Shown here piece after piece: positions 1 to 7,424 of a DNA stretch of 16,294 bases. The stretch comes from Cytophagales bacterium (lineage in GTDB: Bacteria > Bacteroidota > Bacteroidia > Cytophagales > 172606-1). A program made the translations under genes and the position numbers. Location: assembly GCA_025455595.1 (NCBI GenBank), contig JALOMD010000006.1, positions 1-16,294 on the forward strand, read 5' to 3'. The stretch's first letter is position 1. Each line of letters starts with the position of its first letter. The notes beneath the pieces are model-generated. The model was not told where the DNA came from. It worked only from the letters and a program-made list of their open reading frames with translations, and ran no database searches.

Positions 1-1
1 G

Positions 2-28
2 CGTTTTGGGCAAAATTTGCCCAAAACG
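2..28. repeat. Intergenic palindrome, copy at window start
   Basis: CGTTTTGGGCAAA (2-14) and TTTGCCCAAAACG (16-28) are perfectly complementary about position 15. This is one of about eleven copies in the window. The segment 29-264 holds only low-complexity DNA and no gene that I support. Confidence 0.85.
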
Positions 29-113
29 TTGTGGGAAAAGGAAAACAACAAACGCCAAGTGGCTGACAAAAATTAGCTTACGTTATTTCTGACGCATATA
101 AACCACTGCAAGG

Positions 114-195
114 CATCTGACTTCCGGTTGTTTGTGATTTGATTTTGACTGGCGACTAACGACTGACGACTGACCACTAACGACTTTGTACTTAC
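114..195. repeat. Dispersed repeat, first copy
   Basis: Similar to 7283-7350. Both contain GACTTCCGGTTGTT, TTTTGACTGGCGACTAAC and a final CGACTTTGTACTTAC. This copy has extra CGACTGACGACTGACCACTAA units, so it resembles a low-complexity CGACTAA/CGACTGA array. Confidence 0.75.
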
Positions 196-264
196 CTTTC
201 GGAAAATATTCCGCAATCCGCATTCCGACTTCTGCATTCCATTCACTCATTCTCTCATTCAACA

Positions 265-1131
265 TTGAAAATTGTTTTCATTGTCAATCCCCGCGCCGGA
301 ACCGGCTCGAAGGCTCGTATCGAAGACCTCATCGGGCGGCACATTGACAAATCGGCGGTGGCGTACGACATCAAGCACACACAAGCTCCCGGCCACGCCA
401 CCGAACTGGCCGCCGAAGCCGTGCGCCACCACGCCGACTGCGCCGTGGCCGTGGGCGGCGACGGCACCATGAACGAAACCGCCTCGGCGTTAATCAACAC
501 CCAGACCGCGTTGGGCATCATTCCGCTCGGATCGGGCAACGGCTTGGCCCGGCATTTGGGTATTCCGCTGAACACGGCCAAAGCGATTCAACGCCTGAAC
601 CAGCCCACCCAAAAAACAATTGACAGTTGCACGCTGAACGGCAGGCCGTTTTTCTGCGTGGCCGGCACCGGTTTCGATGCGTACATCGGGCTGAAGTTCG
701 GCGAGCAGAAAACGCGCGGCTTCCAAACCTACGTCAAAACCACGCTGACGGAGTTTTTCAGCTACAAGCCCTCCCACTACAAAATCACCCTGAACGGACG
801 CACGTTCGAGTCGGAAGCGTTTTTGGTCAGTTTCGCCAACGCCGGGCAGTACGGCAACAACGCCTACATCTCGCCCGAAGCCGACATCGCCGACGGGCTG
901 GTGGACGTGTGCCTGATGCGTCCGTTTCCGTCGCCGATGGCGGTGCCGCTGGGCGTGCAGCTTTTCGGGAAAACGCTCCATCTGTCGCCATACCTGAAGG
1001 TGATGCCCGCCAAAACCGTAATCGTAGAACGCCCCGAAGCCGCCCCCGTCCACATTGACGGCGAACCGATGATGATGGAGGCCCGGCTGGAGGTTGGGAT
1101 ACGCCCGGCGAGTTTGCGGGTTTTCGTTTAG
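265..1131 (+). CDS. Diacylglycerol kinase family lipid kinase (DagK/YegS-like)
   Basis: This is a 288-residue soluble lipid kinase of the DAGK catalytic family, which phosphorylates diacylglycerol or a related lipid with ATP in phospholipid metabolism. Visible motifs are the N-terminal strand KIVFIVNPRAGTG (residues 2-14), the nucleotide-binding GGDGT (64-68) within VAVGGDGTMNE, the PLGSGNG loop (87-93), and the C-terminal HIDGEP (263-268) typical of the YegS/DgkB group. Length matches the family (about 290-310). The start is TTG; I find no in-frame ATG just upstream, and the family's first beta strand begins one codon later, so TTG is probably genuine. No Shine-Dalgarno sequence is seen. The stop codon lies inside a 14-bp tandem repeat. 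The exact lipid substrate cannot be read from the sequence. Confidence 0.9.
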   Translation: MKIVFIVNPRAGTGSKARIEDLIGRHIDKSAVAYDIKHTQAPGHATELAAEAVRHHADCAVAVGGDGTMNETASALINTQTALGIIPLGSGNGLARHLGIPLNTAKAIQRLNQPTQKTIDSCTLNGRPFFCVAGTGFDAYIGLKFGEQKTRGFQTYVKTTLTEFFSYKPSHYKITLNGRTFESEAFLVSFANAGQYGNNAYISPEADIADGLVDVCLMRPFPSPMAVPLGVQLFGKTLHLSPYLKVMPAKTVIVERPEAAPVHIDGEPMMMEARLEVGIRPASLRVFV

Positions 1132-1187
1132 CGTTTGGCGTTTAGCGTTTGGCGTTTAGCGTTTTGGGCGATTTTCGTCCAAAAGGC
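1126..1187. repeat. 14-bp tandem repeat over the lipid kinase stop, plus palindrome
   Basis: The unit GTTTAGCGTTTGGC is repeated 2.5 times (1126-1161), and the TAG stop of the lipid kinase is inside the first unit. It runs straight into an imperfect palindrome copy (1159-1187, GCGTTTTGGGCGA...TCGTCCAAAAGGC), which is a plausible bidirectional terminator for the convergent redoxin gene. Confidence 0.8.
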
Positions 1188-1254
1188 CTTCTGCCCGCCA
1201 ACTGCCGCTGCTGCTGCTTACTTCTTTCCGCATTTCAAACTCCGATTTCCGCCT

Positions 1255-2364
1255 TCAATAATACCTTCCGATCGTCCGGTGCTCGACGATGATTTTTTTC
1301 AGTTCCTGCGGTTTGATGGGACCTTGCTTGCCGTACACGATTTTGCCGCCCGGCTCCACCAGCAGCGTGTAGGGCAAGGCCCCTTGCCAGTTGGGGTCGA
1401 TGATTTCGATCATCTTGTACACATCGCCCGGCCCGAAGATGTAGTTTGGGTTTGATGCCTGCGTTTTTTTCAGGAAGGCGAGGGCTTTTTCGCGGCGTTC
1501 GGGCTTGTCGGCGGTGACGGACACGAACTCGAAGTCGCGGCCCCGGTACATGCGGTTGATGGCGACGAAATCCGGAAACTCCGTCACGCACGGGCCGCAC
1601 CAAGTGGCCCACACGTTGATGAGCCGCAGCTTGTCCGAGTCGTTCCTGACGATTTTGCGCAGACCTGCCTCGTCCACCGTCTCCAAGCCCACGGGTTCTT
1701 TGGCCCAGTCGGCGAAGCCTTTCTGCACCCAGTCGCGTTTGTCGCTCCACTTCACCGAGCAGCCGAACGTCTTGGTCTTGGCCACTGGCACGGGCTTGCC
1801 CGCCAGCATGGCTTCAATGGCGGCGCGGGCATCCTGATGGGCGGGCGTGCTGCCGGGTTTCTCCGAGTCATCGATGCGGCCGGAATATTGCAGTTTGCGG
1901 GCCTTGTCGAACACGAACACGTGCGGCGTAGCCACCGGCCCGTAGGCCAGCGAGGTTTTCTGCGTCTCGCCGTCGTAGAGGTACGGAAAGTTGTAGCCTT
2001 TCTCCTTCGCGCGGATTTTCATCTCCTCGAACGAGTCGTTCAGGTCGCTGTAGCCGAGTTCGTCGAGGCGCACGGCCAGCGGGTCGTTGGGCGAAATGGC
2101 CACCAACGCCGCGCCTTTGGGGCCGTAATCGGCGGCCAAGGCTTTGATGCGGTCTTCGTAAGCTTGGGCTGTGGGGCAATGGTTGCAAGTAAACACCACA
2201 ACCAGCACCGGAGCGGCGACAAAGCTTTTCAGGGTGTACGTTTTTCCGTCCACGCCCGGCAACGAAAAATCCGGGGCGGCGGCACCAATCTCCAACGGGC
2301 GGGGTTCGACCGCCAAAGTCGCGCCACTCACCAGCAGCGCGGCAACCAGGCACAGGGTTTTCAT
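1255..2364 (-). CDS. Exported protein with two thioredoxin-like domains (redoxin + TlpA-like)
   Basis: A 369-residue protein with an N-terminal signal peptide (about residues 1-19, MKTLCLVAALLVSGATLA). Domain 1 (about 22-190) is an AhpC/TSA-type redoxin: APDFSLPGVDGK, then FTCNHCPTAQAYE with a CxxC at C60/C63, and a TP cis-proline at 146-147. Domain 2 (about 225-360) is a TlpA/ResA-like thioredoxin with VWATWCGPC (C256/C259) and an LP cis-proline at 330-331 followed by YTLLVEPGGKIVYG. Such proteins act in thiol-disulfide exchange outside the cytoplasm. Carrying two CxxC folds in one chain suggests an internal relay, which is inference. An extra Cys202 lies in the linker. It is divergent from yciH, and both starts are preceded by the same 19-bp sequence. 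Partner proteins are unknown. Confidence 0.88.
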   Translation of the reverse strand: MKTLCLVAALLVSGATLAVEPRPLEIGAAAPDFSLPGVDGKTYTLKSFVAAPVLVVVFTCNHCPTAQAYEDRIKALAADYGPKGAALVAISPNDPLAVRLDELGYSDLNDSFEEMKIRAKEKGYNFPYLYDGETQKTSLAYGPVATPHVFVFDKARKLQYSGRIDDSEKPGSTPAHQDARAAIEAMLAGKPVPVAKTKTFGCSVKWSDKRDWVQKGFADWAKEPVGLETVDEAGLRKIVRNDSDKLRLINVWATWCGPCVTEFPDFVAINRMYRGRDFEFVSVTADKPERREKALAFLKKTQASNPNYIFGPGDVYKMIEIIDPNWQGALPYTLLVEPGGKIVYGKQGPIKPQELKKIIVEHRTIGRYY

Positions 2365-2368
2365 TTCG

Positions 2369-2604
2369 TTTTGCGTTTACCGTTTTTAGCAGTCTTCGTG
2401 GGTGGTTCTTGGGGACACGAACCACGGAACCCCACGGTTCGTGTCTGCACGAACCGGCCTCGACCCCGAACACCGCAACACTTTTGTGCAACCCCTTATA
2501 ATCTTTGGTTTGGAACCCTATAAAGGTTAGGCTAACTTAGCCTTTTTCTTTGAAACGTACCCTAACACGCCGAAAACGTTAAACGAAAAACGGTAAACGC
2601 AAAA
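2369..2604. repeat. 19-bp inverted repeat flanking a divergent promoter region
   Basis: TTTTGCGTTTACCGTTTTT at 2369-2387 is the exact complement of the sequence at 2586-2604. Each arm sits just inside a divergent start codon, so both transcripts begin their leaders with the same AAAAACGGTAAACGCAAAA. Between them is a 10-bp hairpin (GACACGAACC 2414-2423 with GGTTCGTGTC 2436-2445) and an AGGCTAA-C-TTAGCCT palindrome (2529-2543). Confidence 0.85.
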
Positions 2605-2936
2605 TGAACATGCCCAAGCCCAAGAACCGCGAAGGAGTCGTGTATTCCACCAACCCGGATTTCGCGTACACCGAAAGCCAACCAGACGAACCTGAAACCC
2701 TGCCGCCCGCCCAGCAACGGCTCAAAGTGAAACTCGACCAGAAAGGACGCGGCGGCAAACAAGTGACCGTGGTGAGCGGTTTCGTGGGCACCGCCGCCGA
2801 TTTGGAGATTTTGGCAAAAACGCTCAAAACGAAGTGCGGCGTGGGCGGCTCGGCCAAAGACGGCGAAATCCTCATCCAAGGCGACTTCCGCGAGAAAGTC
2901 GCCCAAGAACTCAAACGTTTGTCGTTCAACGTTTAA
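2604..2936 (+). CDS. yciH: SUI1/eIF1-family translation factor (YciH-like)
   Basis: A 110-residue protein, close to the usual length of bacterial YciH. The SUI1 fold covers about residues 40-108. The recognisable family core is KGRGGKQVTVVSGF (47-60), followed by LEILAKTLKTKCGVGGSAKDG (68-88) and EILIQGDFREKVAQEL (88-103). eIF1 relatives bind the small ribosomal subunit and affect start-site fidelity; the role of bacterial YciH is less settled and has been linked to translation control under stress. The first 40 residues are charged and proline-rich and look disordered. A second ATG two codons downstream could also serve as the start. hemJ follows 54 bp downstream on the same strand, with a 16-bp inverted repeat between them that overlaps this gene's stop codon, so co-transcription is possible but uncertain. 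Confidence 0.9.
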   Translation: MNMPKPKNREGVVYSTNPDFAYTESQPDEPETLPPAQQRLKVKLDQKGRGGKQVTVVSGFVGTAADLEILAKTLKTKCGVGGSAKDGEILIQGDFREKVAQELKRLSFNV

Positions 2937-2986
2937 CGTTTATCGTTGGGCGGCGTTTTAAGCTTGTTATCGATAAACGTTAAACG
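2930..2986. repeat. 16-bp inverted repeat between yciH and hemJ
   Basis: CGTTTAACGTTTATCG (2930-2945) pairs perfectly with CGATAAACGTTAAACG (2971-2986) around 25 nt. The left arm covers the yciH stop codon; the right arm ends 4 nt before the hemJ ATG, so it could shield hemJ initiation or weaken read-through. Confidence 0.8.
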
Positions 2987-2990
2987 ATTC

Positions 2991-3536
2991 ATGACCTACG
3001 AACATCTCAAAGCCCTGCACATCATCTTCGTGACCAGTTGGTTTGCGGGGTTGTTTTACCTGCCGCGCCTGCTGGTCTATCACACCGAAGCCAACCAGCG
3101 GCCTGATAATGAGCGGCGCGTCATCCAAGAGCAGTTCCAGAAAATGGAGCGGATTCTGTTCAACGCCATCATGGTGCCCGCCATGTGGATTACGCTGCTG
3201 ACCGGGGCGGGACTGGTCTATTGGATGTGGTGGGACAACTTTGCGGCGCACGGCTGGCTGCACGTGAAGCTGGCTTTTGTGGCCGGGCTGGTGGTGTACC
3301 ACTTTGTCTGCCGCAAGCTCATCGCCGAACTCCGCGCCGGGCGGTTCCGGTTCTCGTCGCTGCAACTGCGGCTGTACAACGAAATCGCCACGGTGCTGCT
3401 GTTCGCCATCGTGTTTCTGGTGGTGCTCAAAAACACCCTCGACTGGGTGTGGGGCGTGGCCGGGCTGCTGGTGTTTGCCGTGCTGATTATGTCGGCGGTG
3501 CGGGTGGTAAAGCTGTTTCGCGAACGGAAACAATGA
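2991..3536 (+). CDS. hemJ: Protoporphyrinogen IX oxidase HemJ (UPF0093 family)
   Basis: A 181-residue integral membrane protein that oxidises protoporphyrinogen IX to protoporphyrin IX, the penultimate step of heme synthesis. The N-terminus MTYEHLKALHIIFVTSWFAG and the following LPRLLVYH are characteristic of the family. His10 and Lys93 (in WLHVKLAF) sit where the family has its conserved His and Lys. Four hydrophobic segments are visible at about 7-30, 56-80, 90-108 and 132-172 (the last probably two helices). I chose ATG 2991 over an upstream in-frame TTG (2946), because the extra 15 residues would be encoded by the inverted repeat and the family begins at MTYEH or equivalent. The stop codon merges into an AATG/AGTG low-complexity tract. 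HemN in this window acts in the same pathway. Confidence 0.9.
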   Translation: MTYEHLKALHIIFVTSWFAGLFYLPRLLVYHTEANQRPDNERRVIQEQFQKMERILFNAIMVPAMWITLLTGAGLVYWMWWDNFAAHGWLHVKLAFVAGLVVYHFVCRKLIAELRAGRFRFSSLQLRLYNEIATVLLFAIVFLVVLKNTLDWVWGVAGLLVFAVLIMSAVRVVKLFRERKQ

Positions 3537-3660
3537 ATGAATGAATGAGTGAGTGAATGATAGAATGGAAGTTTGTGAATTTGCCCCCTACAATAACTCA
3601 TTGATTGTCAACATCTTGTTCAAATATTTTATCATTCTCTCACTCATTCATTCAATCATT
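3532..3660. repeat. Facing low-complexity tracts after hemJ
   Basis: AATGAATGAATGAGTGAGTG-type DNA (3532-3568) overlaps the hemJ stop. Its approximate complement (TCATTCTCTCACTCATTCATTC, 3631-3652 and on to 3660) lies about 60 bp further on, and the two could form a long imperfect hairpin. Related ATTCATTC tracts occur at about 234-262 and 7388-7413. Confidence 0.65.
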
Positions 3661-3718
3661 GTCGGACGCGTCACCGAAAACGCTGATAAAAATTTTGTTT
3701 AGAATTAATCTAAATCAC

Positions 3719-3750
3719 TTTGAAGAATGGCGTTTGCGGCTTAGTTTTGT
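3719..3750 (+). promoter_or_regulatory. Bacteroidota-type promoter for the small Cys-rich gene
   Basis: TTTG at 3719-3722, a 19-bp spacer, then TAGTTTTG at 3742-3749 followed by T. This matches the Bacteroidota -33 TTTG / -7 TAnnTTTG(Y) consensus exactly. Transcription would begin near 3755, about 20 nt before the ATG at 3777, with no Shine-Dalgarno sequence. Confidence 0.7.
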
Positions 3751-3776
3751 ACTCGCAAACTTAAACCGCCAACGCC

Positions 3777-3926
3777 ATGTACGTTGACACAACCCCAACC
3801 AGCCTCCCTGCTGCCTGCGACAAAGGCCCCGCCTGCCAACCTTGGGCCTTGCAAGAATGCGTTTTCAAGAAATGCTGCAAGAAGTGGAAGAAAGGCAAAC
3901 GCTGCAAAAAATGCCCCGATGCGTGA
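3777..3926 (+). CDS. Small cysteine-rich basic protein, unknown function
   Basis: A 49-codon ORF encoding MYVDTTPTSLPAAC followed by a Cys/Lys-rich tail. There are seven cysteines (14, 20, 28, 33, 34, 43, 46) and about a dozen lysines and arginines, concentrated in residues 31-45 (KKCCKKWKKGKRCKKC). There is no signal peptide or membrane segment. Support for its being real comes from the consensus promoter directly upstream, the ATG about 20 nt after the predicted transcript start, and the palindrome about 35 bp past the stop, which could end the transcript. The pattern (CxxxxxC...CxxxxCC...CxxC) could bind a metal ion or form disulfides. I do not recognise the family. The convergent neighbour is an M56 peptidase. 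Confidence 0.6.
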   Translation: MYVDTTPTSLPAACDKGPACQPWALQECVFKKCCKKWKKGKRCKKCPDA

Positions 3927-3959
3927 GATAAGTAGGCAGTGACGGCAGCAGTTGGCAGT

Positions 3960-3988
3960 GCGTTTTAGGCAATTTTTGCCCAAAACGC
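3960..3988. repeat. Palindrome between Cys-rich gene and M56 gene
   Basis: GCGTTTTAGGCAA...TTGCCCAAAACGC with one mismatch, located between two convergent genes; probably a terminator for both. Confidence 0.7.
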
Positions 3989-4003
3989 CGTCTTCATTTG
4001 CGG

Positions 4004-5338
4004 CTACTCAACCAACCCGACACTCCTGATTGGTGAGCCGGTTACACCGGTTTTTGTTTCTTCGCCGTTTTTGGCGATGCGCATGACTTCAGTCACCTCC
4101 AGAACAAGTCGCCTCTCCGCCTTGGCTCCCTTTTTTTGGGAATCCTCCAAATCCACTCTTTTCTTGACTCCTTCTAAAGCCGCAGTCGCGCCCTGCGCCT
4201 CGATTTTCACCAACGGACGGCTGCCTTCCACCAAGTACACCACAAACCGCCGCACTTCGTAACGGTTTCCTTCGTCGCTGGACGGGTCGGGGGCCAACGC
4301 TTGCACGGTGATGGCATCGGGAAAGTTTTTCATGGAGAGATTGGCCCCCCGTTCCATCAACACGGCTTCCTTGCCGCGCACAGCCGAAAACCGCAGCACC
4401 GGTTTTTGGCCCGCAGTGTCAAAAACGGCGTATCGGCTTGCCAGCGGATTCGGCATAACGGCCGTTTGCTCGAACGAAAAAGCGGACAGCAGCCCGCCGA
4501 CCAGCGGCAGGGCCAATGCCAACAGCCAGAGCCGTCGGCGGGAAGTAGCAGATTTGCGTAACATGGCGGTACGTTGCAGGATGGAACATTGGTTGAAAGA
4601 ATGCGAAAACGCCGGTTGCAGCCGCTGCAACACGCTGGTGTTGAGCAGGTTCAGGTAAGCTTGTGCGCCAAACTGCCGGGCTGCCACTGCATCGGCGCGG
4701 TGTTCGTGCAGGGTTTGCAGTTGGGTTTCGAACAGATGCACGGCCGGATTGATCCAGAAAACCACGCGCAGCAACTCGGCGTACAGGATGTCGAACGTGT
4801 GGCCTTCGCGGATATGAACCGACTCGTGCCGCCGCACTTGCTCCTGCGCCTCGGCGGTGAGCGGCGCGGTTTCGTCCCAGAACAAAAAGCACGCAAACGA
4901 CGAAGTAGGCCAAGCCCCGTGTGTGTTGATTTGCCAGTGGCCGCCGTGTTTCACCCGTTCGGACCGGCAAATCGTCCCGAAGAGCCGCCCCAGCCGCCAA
5001 ACGAAGCACCCGCCGAACACCGCCACGCCGCCCAAATACACCCAAAGCAACACATCCGAAAAAGTGACTTCGCGTTGCCATTGCGCTACACGAACGGGCT
5101 GCTCCACGACTGTGATGGTCTGCGACAACTGCGCCAGTTCCGGCACCGTCTCGGCCACCGGCAGGGCCGCCTCGAAGGTGAGCAGCGGCACAAGCCACGC
5201 CGCCGTAGCCATTCCCAGCAAATAAACGCGACTAGCTTGCAGCAAAGTGGTGCCTTGCAAGGCCAGCCAATGGAACAGGTACAGCACTTCGAAGCACACG
5301 CTGACTTCGAGCAGGTAGTTGAGCAGGGCGGCTTTCAT
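4004..5338 (-). CDS. M56-family (BlaR1/MecR1-like) membrane metallopeptidase
   Basis: A 444-residue integral membrane peptidase related to the antirepressor part of BlaR1. Hydrophobic segments lie at about 5-26, 36-56, 96-118 and 268-288. The zinc-peptidase motif HESVH is at 171-175, and HEHRAD (211-216) supplies the probable third ligand Glu212. The C-terminal 155 residues after the last helix are extracytoplasmic with no domain I recognise; I see no penicillin-binding sensor motif. An in-frame start 31 codons upstream (5431) exists, but I chose ATG 5338 because the chain then begins directly with the first helix (MKAALLNYLLEVSVCFEVLYLFHW), as usual in the family. BlaR1-type proteins normally pair with a BlaI/MecI repressor; none is adjacent here. 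Ligand and target are unknown. Confidence 0.85.
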   Translation of the reverse strand: MKAALLNYLLEVSVCFEVLYLFHWLALQGTTLLQASRVYLLGMATAAWLVPLLTFEAALPVAETVPELAQLSQTITVVEQPVRVAQWQREVTFSDVLLWVYLGGVAVFGGCFVWRLGRLFGTICRSERVKHGGHWQINTHGAWPTSSFACFLFWDETAPLTAEAQEQVRRHESVHIREGHTFDILYAELLRVVFWINPAVHLFETQLQTLHEHRADAVAARQFGAQAYLNLLNTSVLQRLQPAFSHSFNQCSILQRTAMLRKSATSRRRLWLLALALPLVGGLLSAFSFEQTAVMPNPLASRYAVFDTAGQKPVLRFSAVRGKEAVLMERGANLSMKNFPDAITVQALAPDPSSDEGNRYEVRRFVVYLVEGSRPLVKIEAQGATAALEGVKKRVDLEDSQKKGAKAERRLVLEVTEVMRIAKNGEETKTGVTGSPIRSVGLVE

Positions 5339-5891
5339 CGTGGGTTTTTGGTCTGCCGTTTTGGGTAAAAACCATGAAATCCTTATACCAATTTGGAAGT
5401 GGGAATGCGGATTTGGCTTCGCCGAACTCACGTTTCGGAATACAAAATCTGCTGGTAATCAGATGATTACATTGAATTTTTTACGCATTCAATCTTTTGT
5501 TTTGGTATTAATGCAAGCTGGCTGTGAGGTTGCTTTACTTCATAACGACAAGTTACAACTAAATATTTAAATGTATAACTAAAATTTTAATTAACAGAGT
5601 TGCCACCGGCTAAAGCTGATAGATTCGCCATCGCCTGAAAGGCGGCTGAAGCAGGCCTGGACAAGGCGTTTGCGGCCCAAATCCTTCAGGTGAGACCGGT
5701 TGATCAAGGGGGGCATGACAAAAATGTTCTCCTTTTGTAATGTCCTGACAGACAATTGTTCATGTCTGTATTTGTCCATAACTCACGTTCCGTAAAACCA
5801 TAACTGGCTGTGCAACAAGAATTGCCTTGTATTTTCCTCGGCAAGTCAGTAGCTTCGCTCTTTCTCTTCAAAATGCAATAAATCCTGTATT
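5339..5891. other. 553-bp intergenic region, no convincing gene
   Basis: This gap lies between divergent genes. It holds a half-copy of the GTTTTGGG palindrome at 5356-5370 and a copy of the TTGGCTTCGCCGAACT motif at about 5413-5428, plus a 7-bp hairpin (ATTGAAT 5471-5477 with ATTCAAT 5487-5493). A minus-strand open frame of 62 codons (5591-5779) resembles nothing I recognise. Promoters for both flanking genes should be here, but I find none that fits the TAnnTTTG consensus well. Confidence 0.5.
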
Positions 5892-7223
5892 ATGTCACAC
5901 TCTCGACGATCATTCGTTTTGCAATCAAGCAAAATCGCCCTTGGCAGCGTTATTGCATCCGCTTTGCCTCTGGAAGCCGTGTTTGCGCACAGGAAAAGGG
6001 TTTCACCCAACGACAGGCTTCAGGTCGGCCTGATTGGGGGCAACGGCATGGGCTGGGTAAACCTGACCTCGCACCTGAAACTGGCCGAAGTGGACTGTAC
6101 GGCCTTGTGCGACGTGGACGACAACGTGCTGAACAAACGCGCAGCCGAGTTGGAAAAAGCTTCGGGAAAGAAAGCCACGTTATACAAAGACTATCGCAAG
6201 TTGCTGGAAGACAAGGCCTTGGATGCTGTCATCATCGGCACGCCCGACCATTGGCACTGCCTACAAACCATACACGCACTGGAAGCGGGAAAACACGTGT
6301 ACGTGGAAAAACCGCTGGCAAGTTCCATAGGCGAATGCCAGGCAATGGTGGCCGCCCAAAGACGGTACGGCAAGGTGGTGCAGGTGGGCCAGTGGCAACG
6401 CAGCAACAAACACTGGCAGGAAGCCATTGCCTACGTCCATGAGGGCAAGTTGGGCCGGGTGCGGGCAGCCAAATCGTGGATTTACGTGGGCTGGAAATCG
6501 AAACTGCCCGTCAAACCAGACGAGGCGGTTCCGGCGGGACTGGATTACGACCTTTGGCTGGGCCCCGCCCCCAAACGCCCTTTCAATCCAAACCGCTTTC
6601 ACGGCAGTTTCCGGTATTTCTGGGACTACGCAGGCGGCCTGATGACCGACTGGGGCGTACATTTGCTTGACATGGCCTTGCACGGCATGAAGGCGGGCGT
6701 ACCGAAATCGGTCATGTCCATCGGTGGCAAGTATGCTTTCCCGGAAGATGCTATGCAAACCCCCGACACCCAGACGGCTGTGTACGACTACGGCGATTTC
6801 ATGCTTGCTTGGGAACATACCGTCGGGATACAAACGGCTCCGTACGGACGTGCGCACGGTGTGGCGTTCATCGGCGAAAACGGCACGCTGGTAGTGGACC
6901 GCGACCAGTGGATGGTGCTACCCGAACCGGACGGGAAACGCTACCGGACGGAATCCGTGCCGGTGCAGAAAAGCAGTGACAATGGCTTGGACAACCACAC
7001 GGCCAACTTTGTGGACTGCATCAAGAATCCCGGCAAAACGCCCAATTGTTCCATCGAAACCGGTTCGCTGGCGGCGGTGGTTTCGCACATGGGAAACGTG
7101 GCGTACCGGACGGGCCGCAAGGTTTATTGGGATGACGTTAAAAAGCAGTTCGGCAACGACAAGGAAGCCAATGCATTACTGACCGCCACCTATCGCGAGC
7201 CGTGGAAGTTTCCGAAAGCGTAA
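5892..7223 (+). CDS. Tat-exported Gfo/Idh/MocA family oxidoreductase
   Basis: A 443-residue NAD(P)-dependent oxidoreductase of the Gfo/Idh/MocA family, which acts on sugars, inositols or related compounds. The N-terminus SRRSFVLQSSK (4-14) followed by a hydrophobic run to ALPLEAVFA is a twin-arginine signal, so it is exported folded, probably with cofactor. The Rossmann motif is VGLIGGNGMG (45-54), the family EKP is at 139-141 (HVYVEKPLA), and the C-terminal-domain helix has DWGVHLLDMALHG (253-265). Bacteroidota carry many such Tat-exported paralogs, often near carbohydrate-use genes. Here no glycosidase or SusCD pair is adjacent, so the substrate is open. It converges on hemN, with a palindrome in the 201-bp gap. 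Confidence 0.9.
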   Translation: MSHSRRSFVLQSSKIALGSVIASALPLEAVFAHRKRVSPNDRLQVGLIGGNGMGWVNLTSHLKLAEVDCTALCDVDDNVLNKRAAELEKASGKKATLYKDYRKLLEDKALDAVIIGTPDHWHCLQTIHALEAGKHVYVEKPLASSIGECQAMVAAQRRYGKVVQVGQWQRSNKHWQEAIAYVHEGKLGRVRAAKSWIYVGWKSKLPVKPDEAVPAGLDYDLWLGPAPKRPFNPNRFHGSFRYFWDYAGGLMTDWGVHLLDMALHGMKAGVPKSVMSIGGKYAFPEDAMQTPDTQTAVYDYGDFMLAWEHTVGIQTAPYGRAHGVAFIGENGTLVVDRDQWMVLPEPDGKRYRTESVPVQKSSDNGLDNHTANFVDCIKNPGKTPNCSIETGSLAAVVSHMGNVAYRTGRKVYWDDVKKQFGNDKEANALLTATYREPWKFPKA

Positions 7224-7282
7224 GCAACCGATTTGTGTCAAGTGCCTGTATTACAAAGTGGCCAGTGGTCAGCCATTACAAA

Positions 7283-7382
7283 CATCGGACTTCCGGTTGT
7301 TGGCCATTTGCTTTTGACTGGCGACTAACCACTGGCGACTTTGTACTTACAGAGGCGTTTTGGGCAATTTTTTGCCAAAACG
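7283..7382. repeat. Dispersed repeat second copy plus palindrome
   Basis: 7283-7350 matches 114-195 with the central units shortened. It is followed at 7355-7382 by a palindrome copy with one bulged G, in the gap between the convergent oxidoreductase and hemN genes. Confidence 0.75.
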
Positions 7383-7424
7383 ATTTTCCATTCATTCTAT
7401 CATTCACTCATTCAAAATTGTGAA

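Noticed and set aside
83..265. Minus-strand ORF of 60 codons
   Set aside because: It translates a low-complexity CGACTAA-type array (VVSGQSSVVSRQS) and overlaps nothing resembling a protein family.
5591..5779. Minus-strand ORF of 62 codons that might be a gene remnant
   Set aside because: No recognisable domain, no promoter, and no terminal repeats of an insertion sequence; kept only as a note in the intergenic entry.
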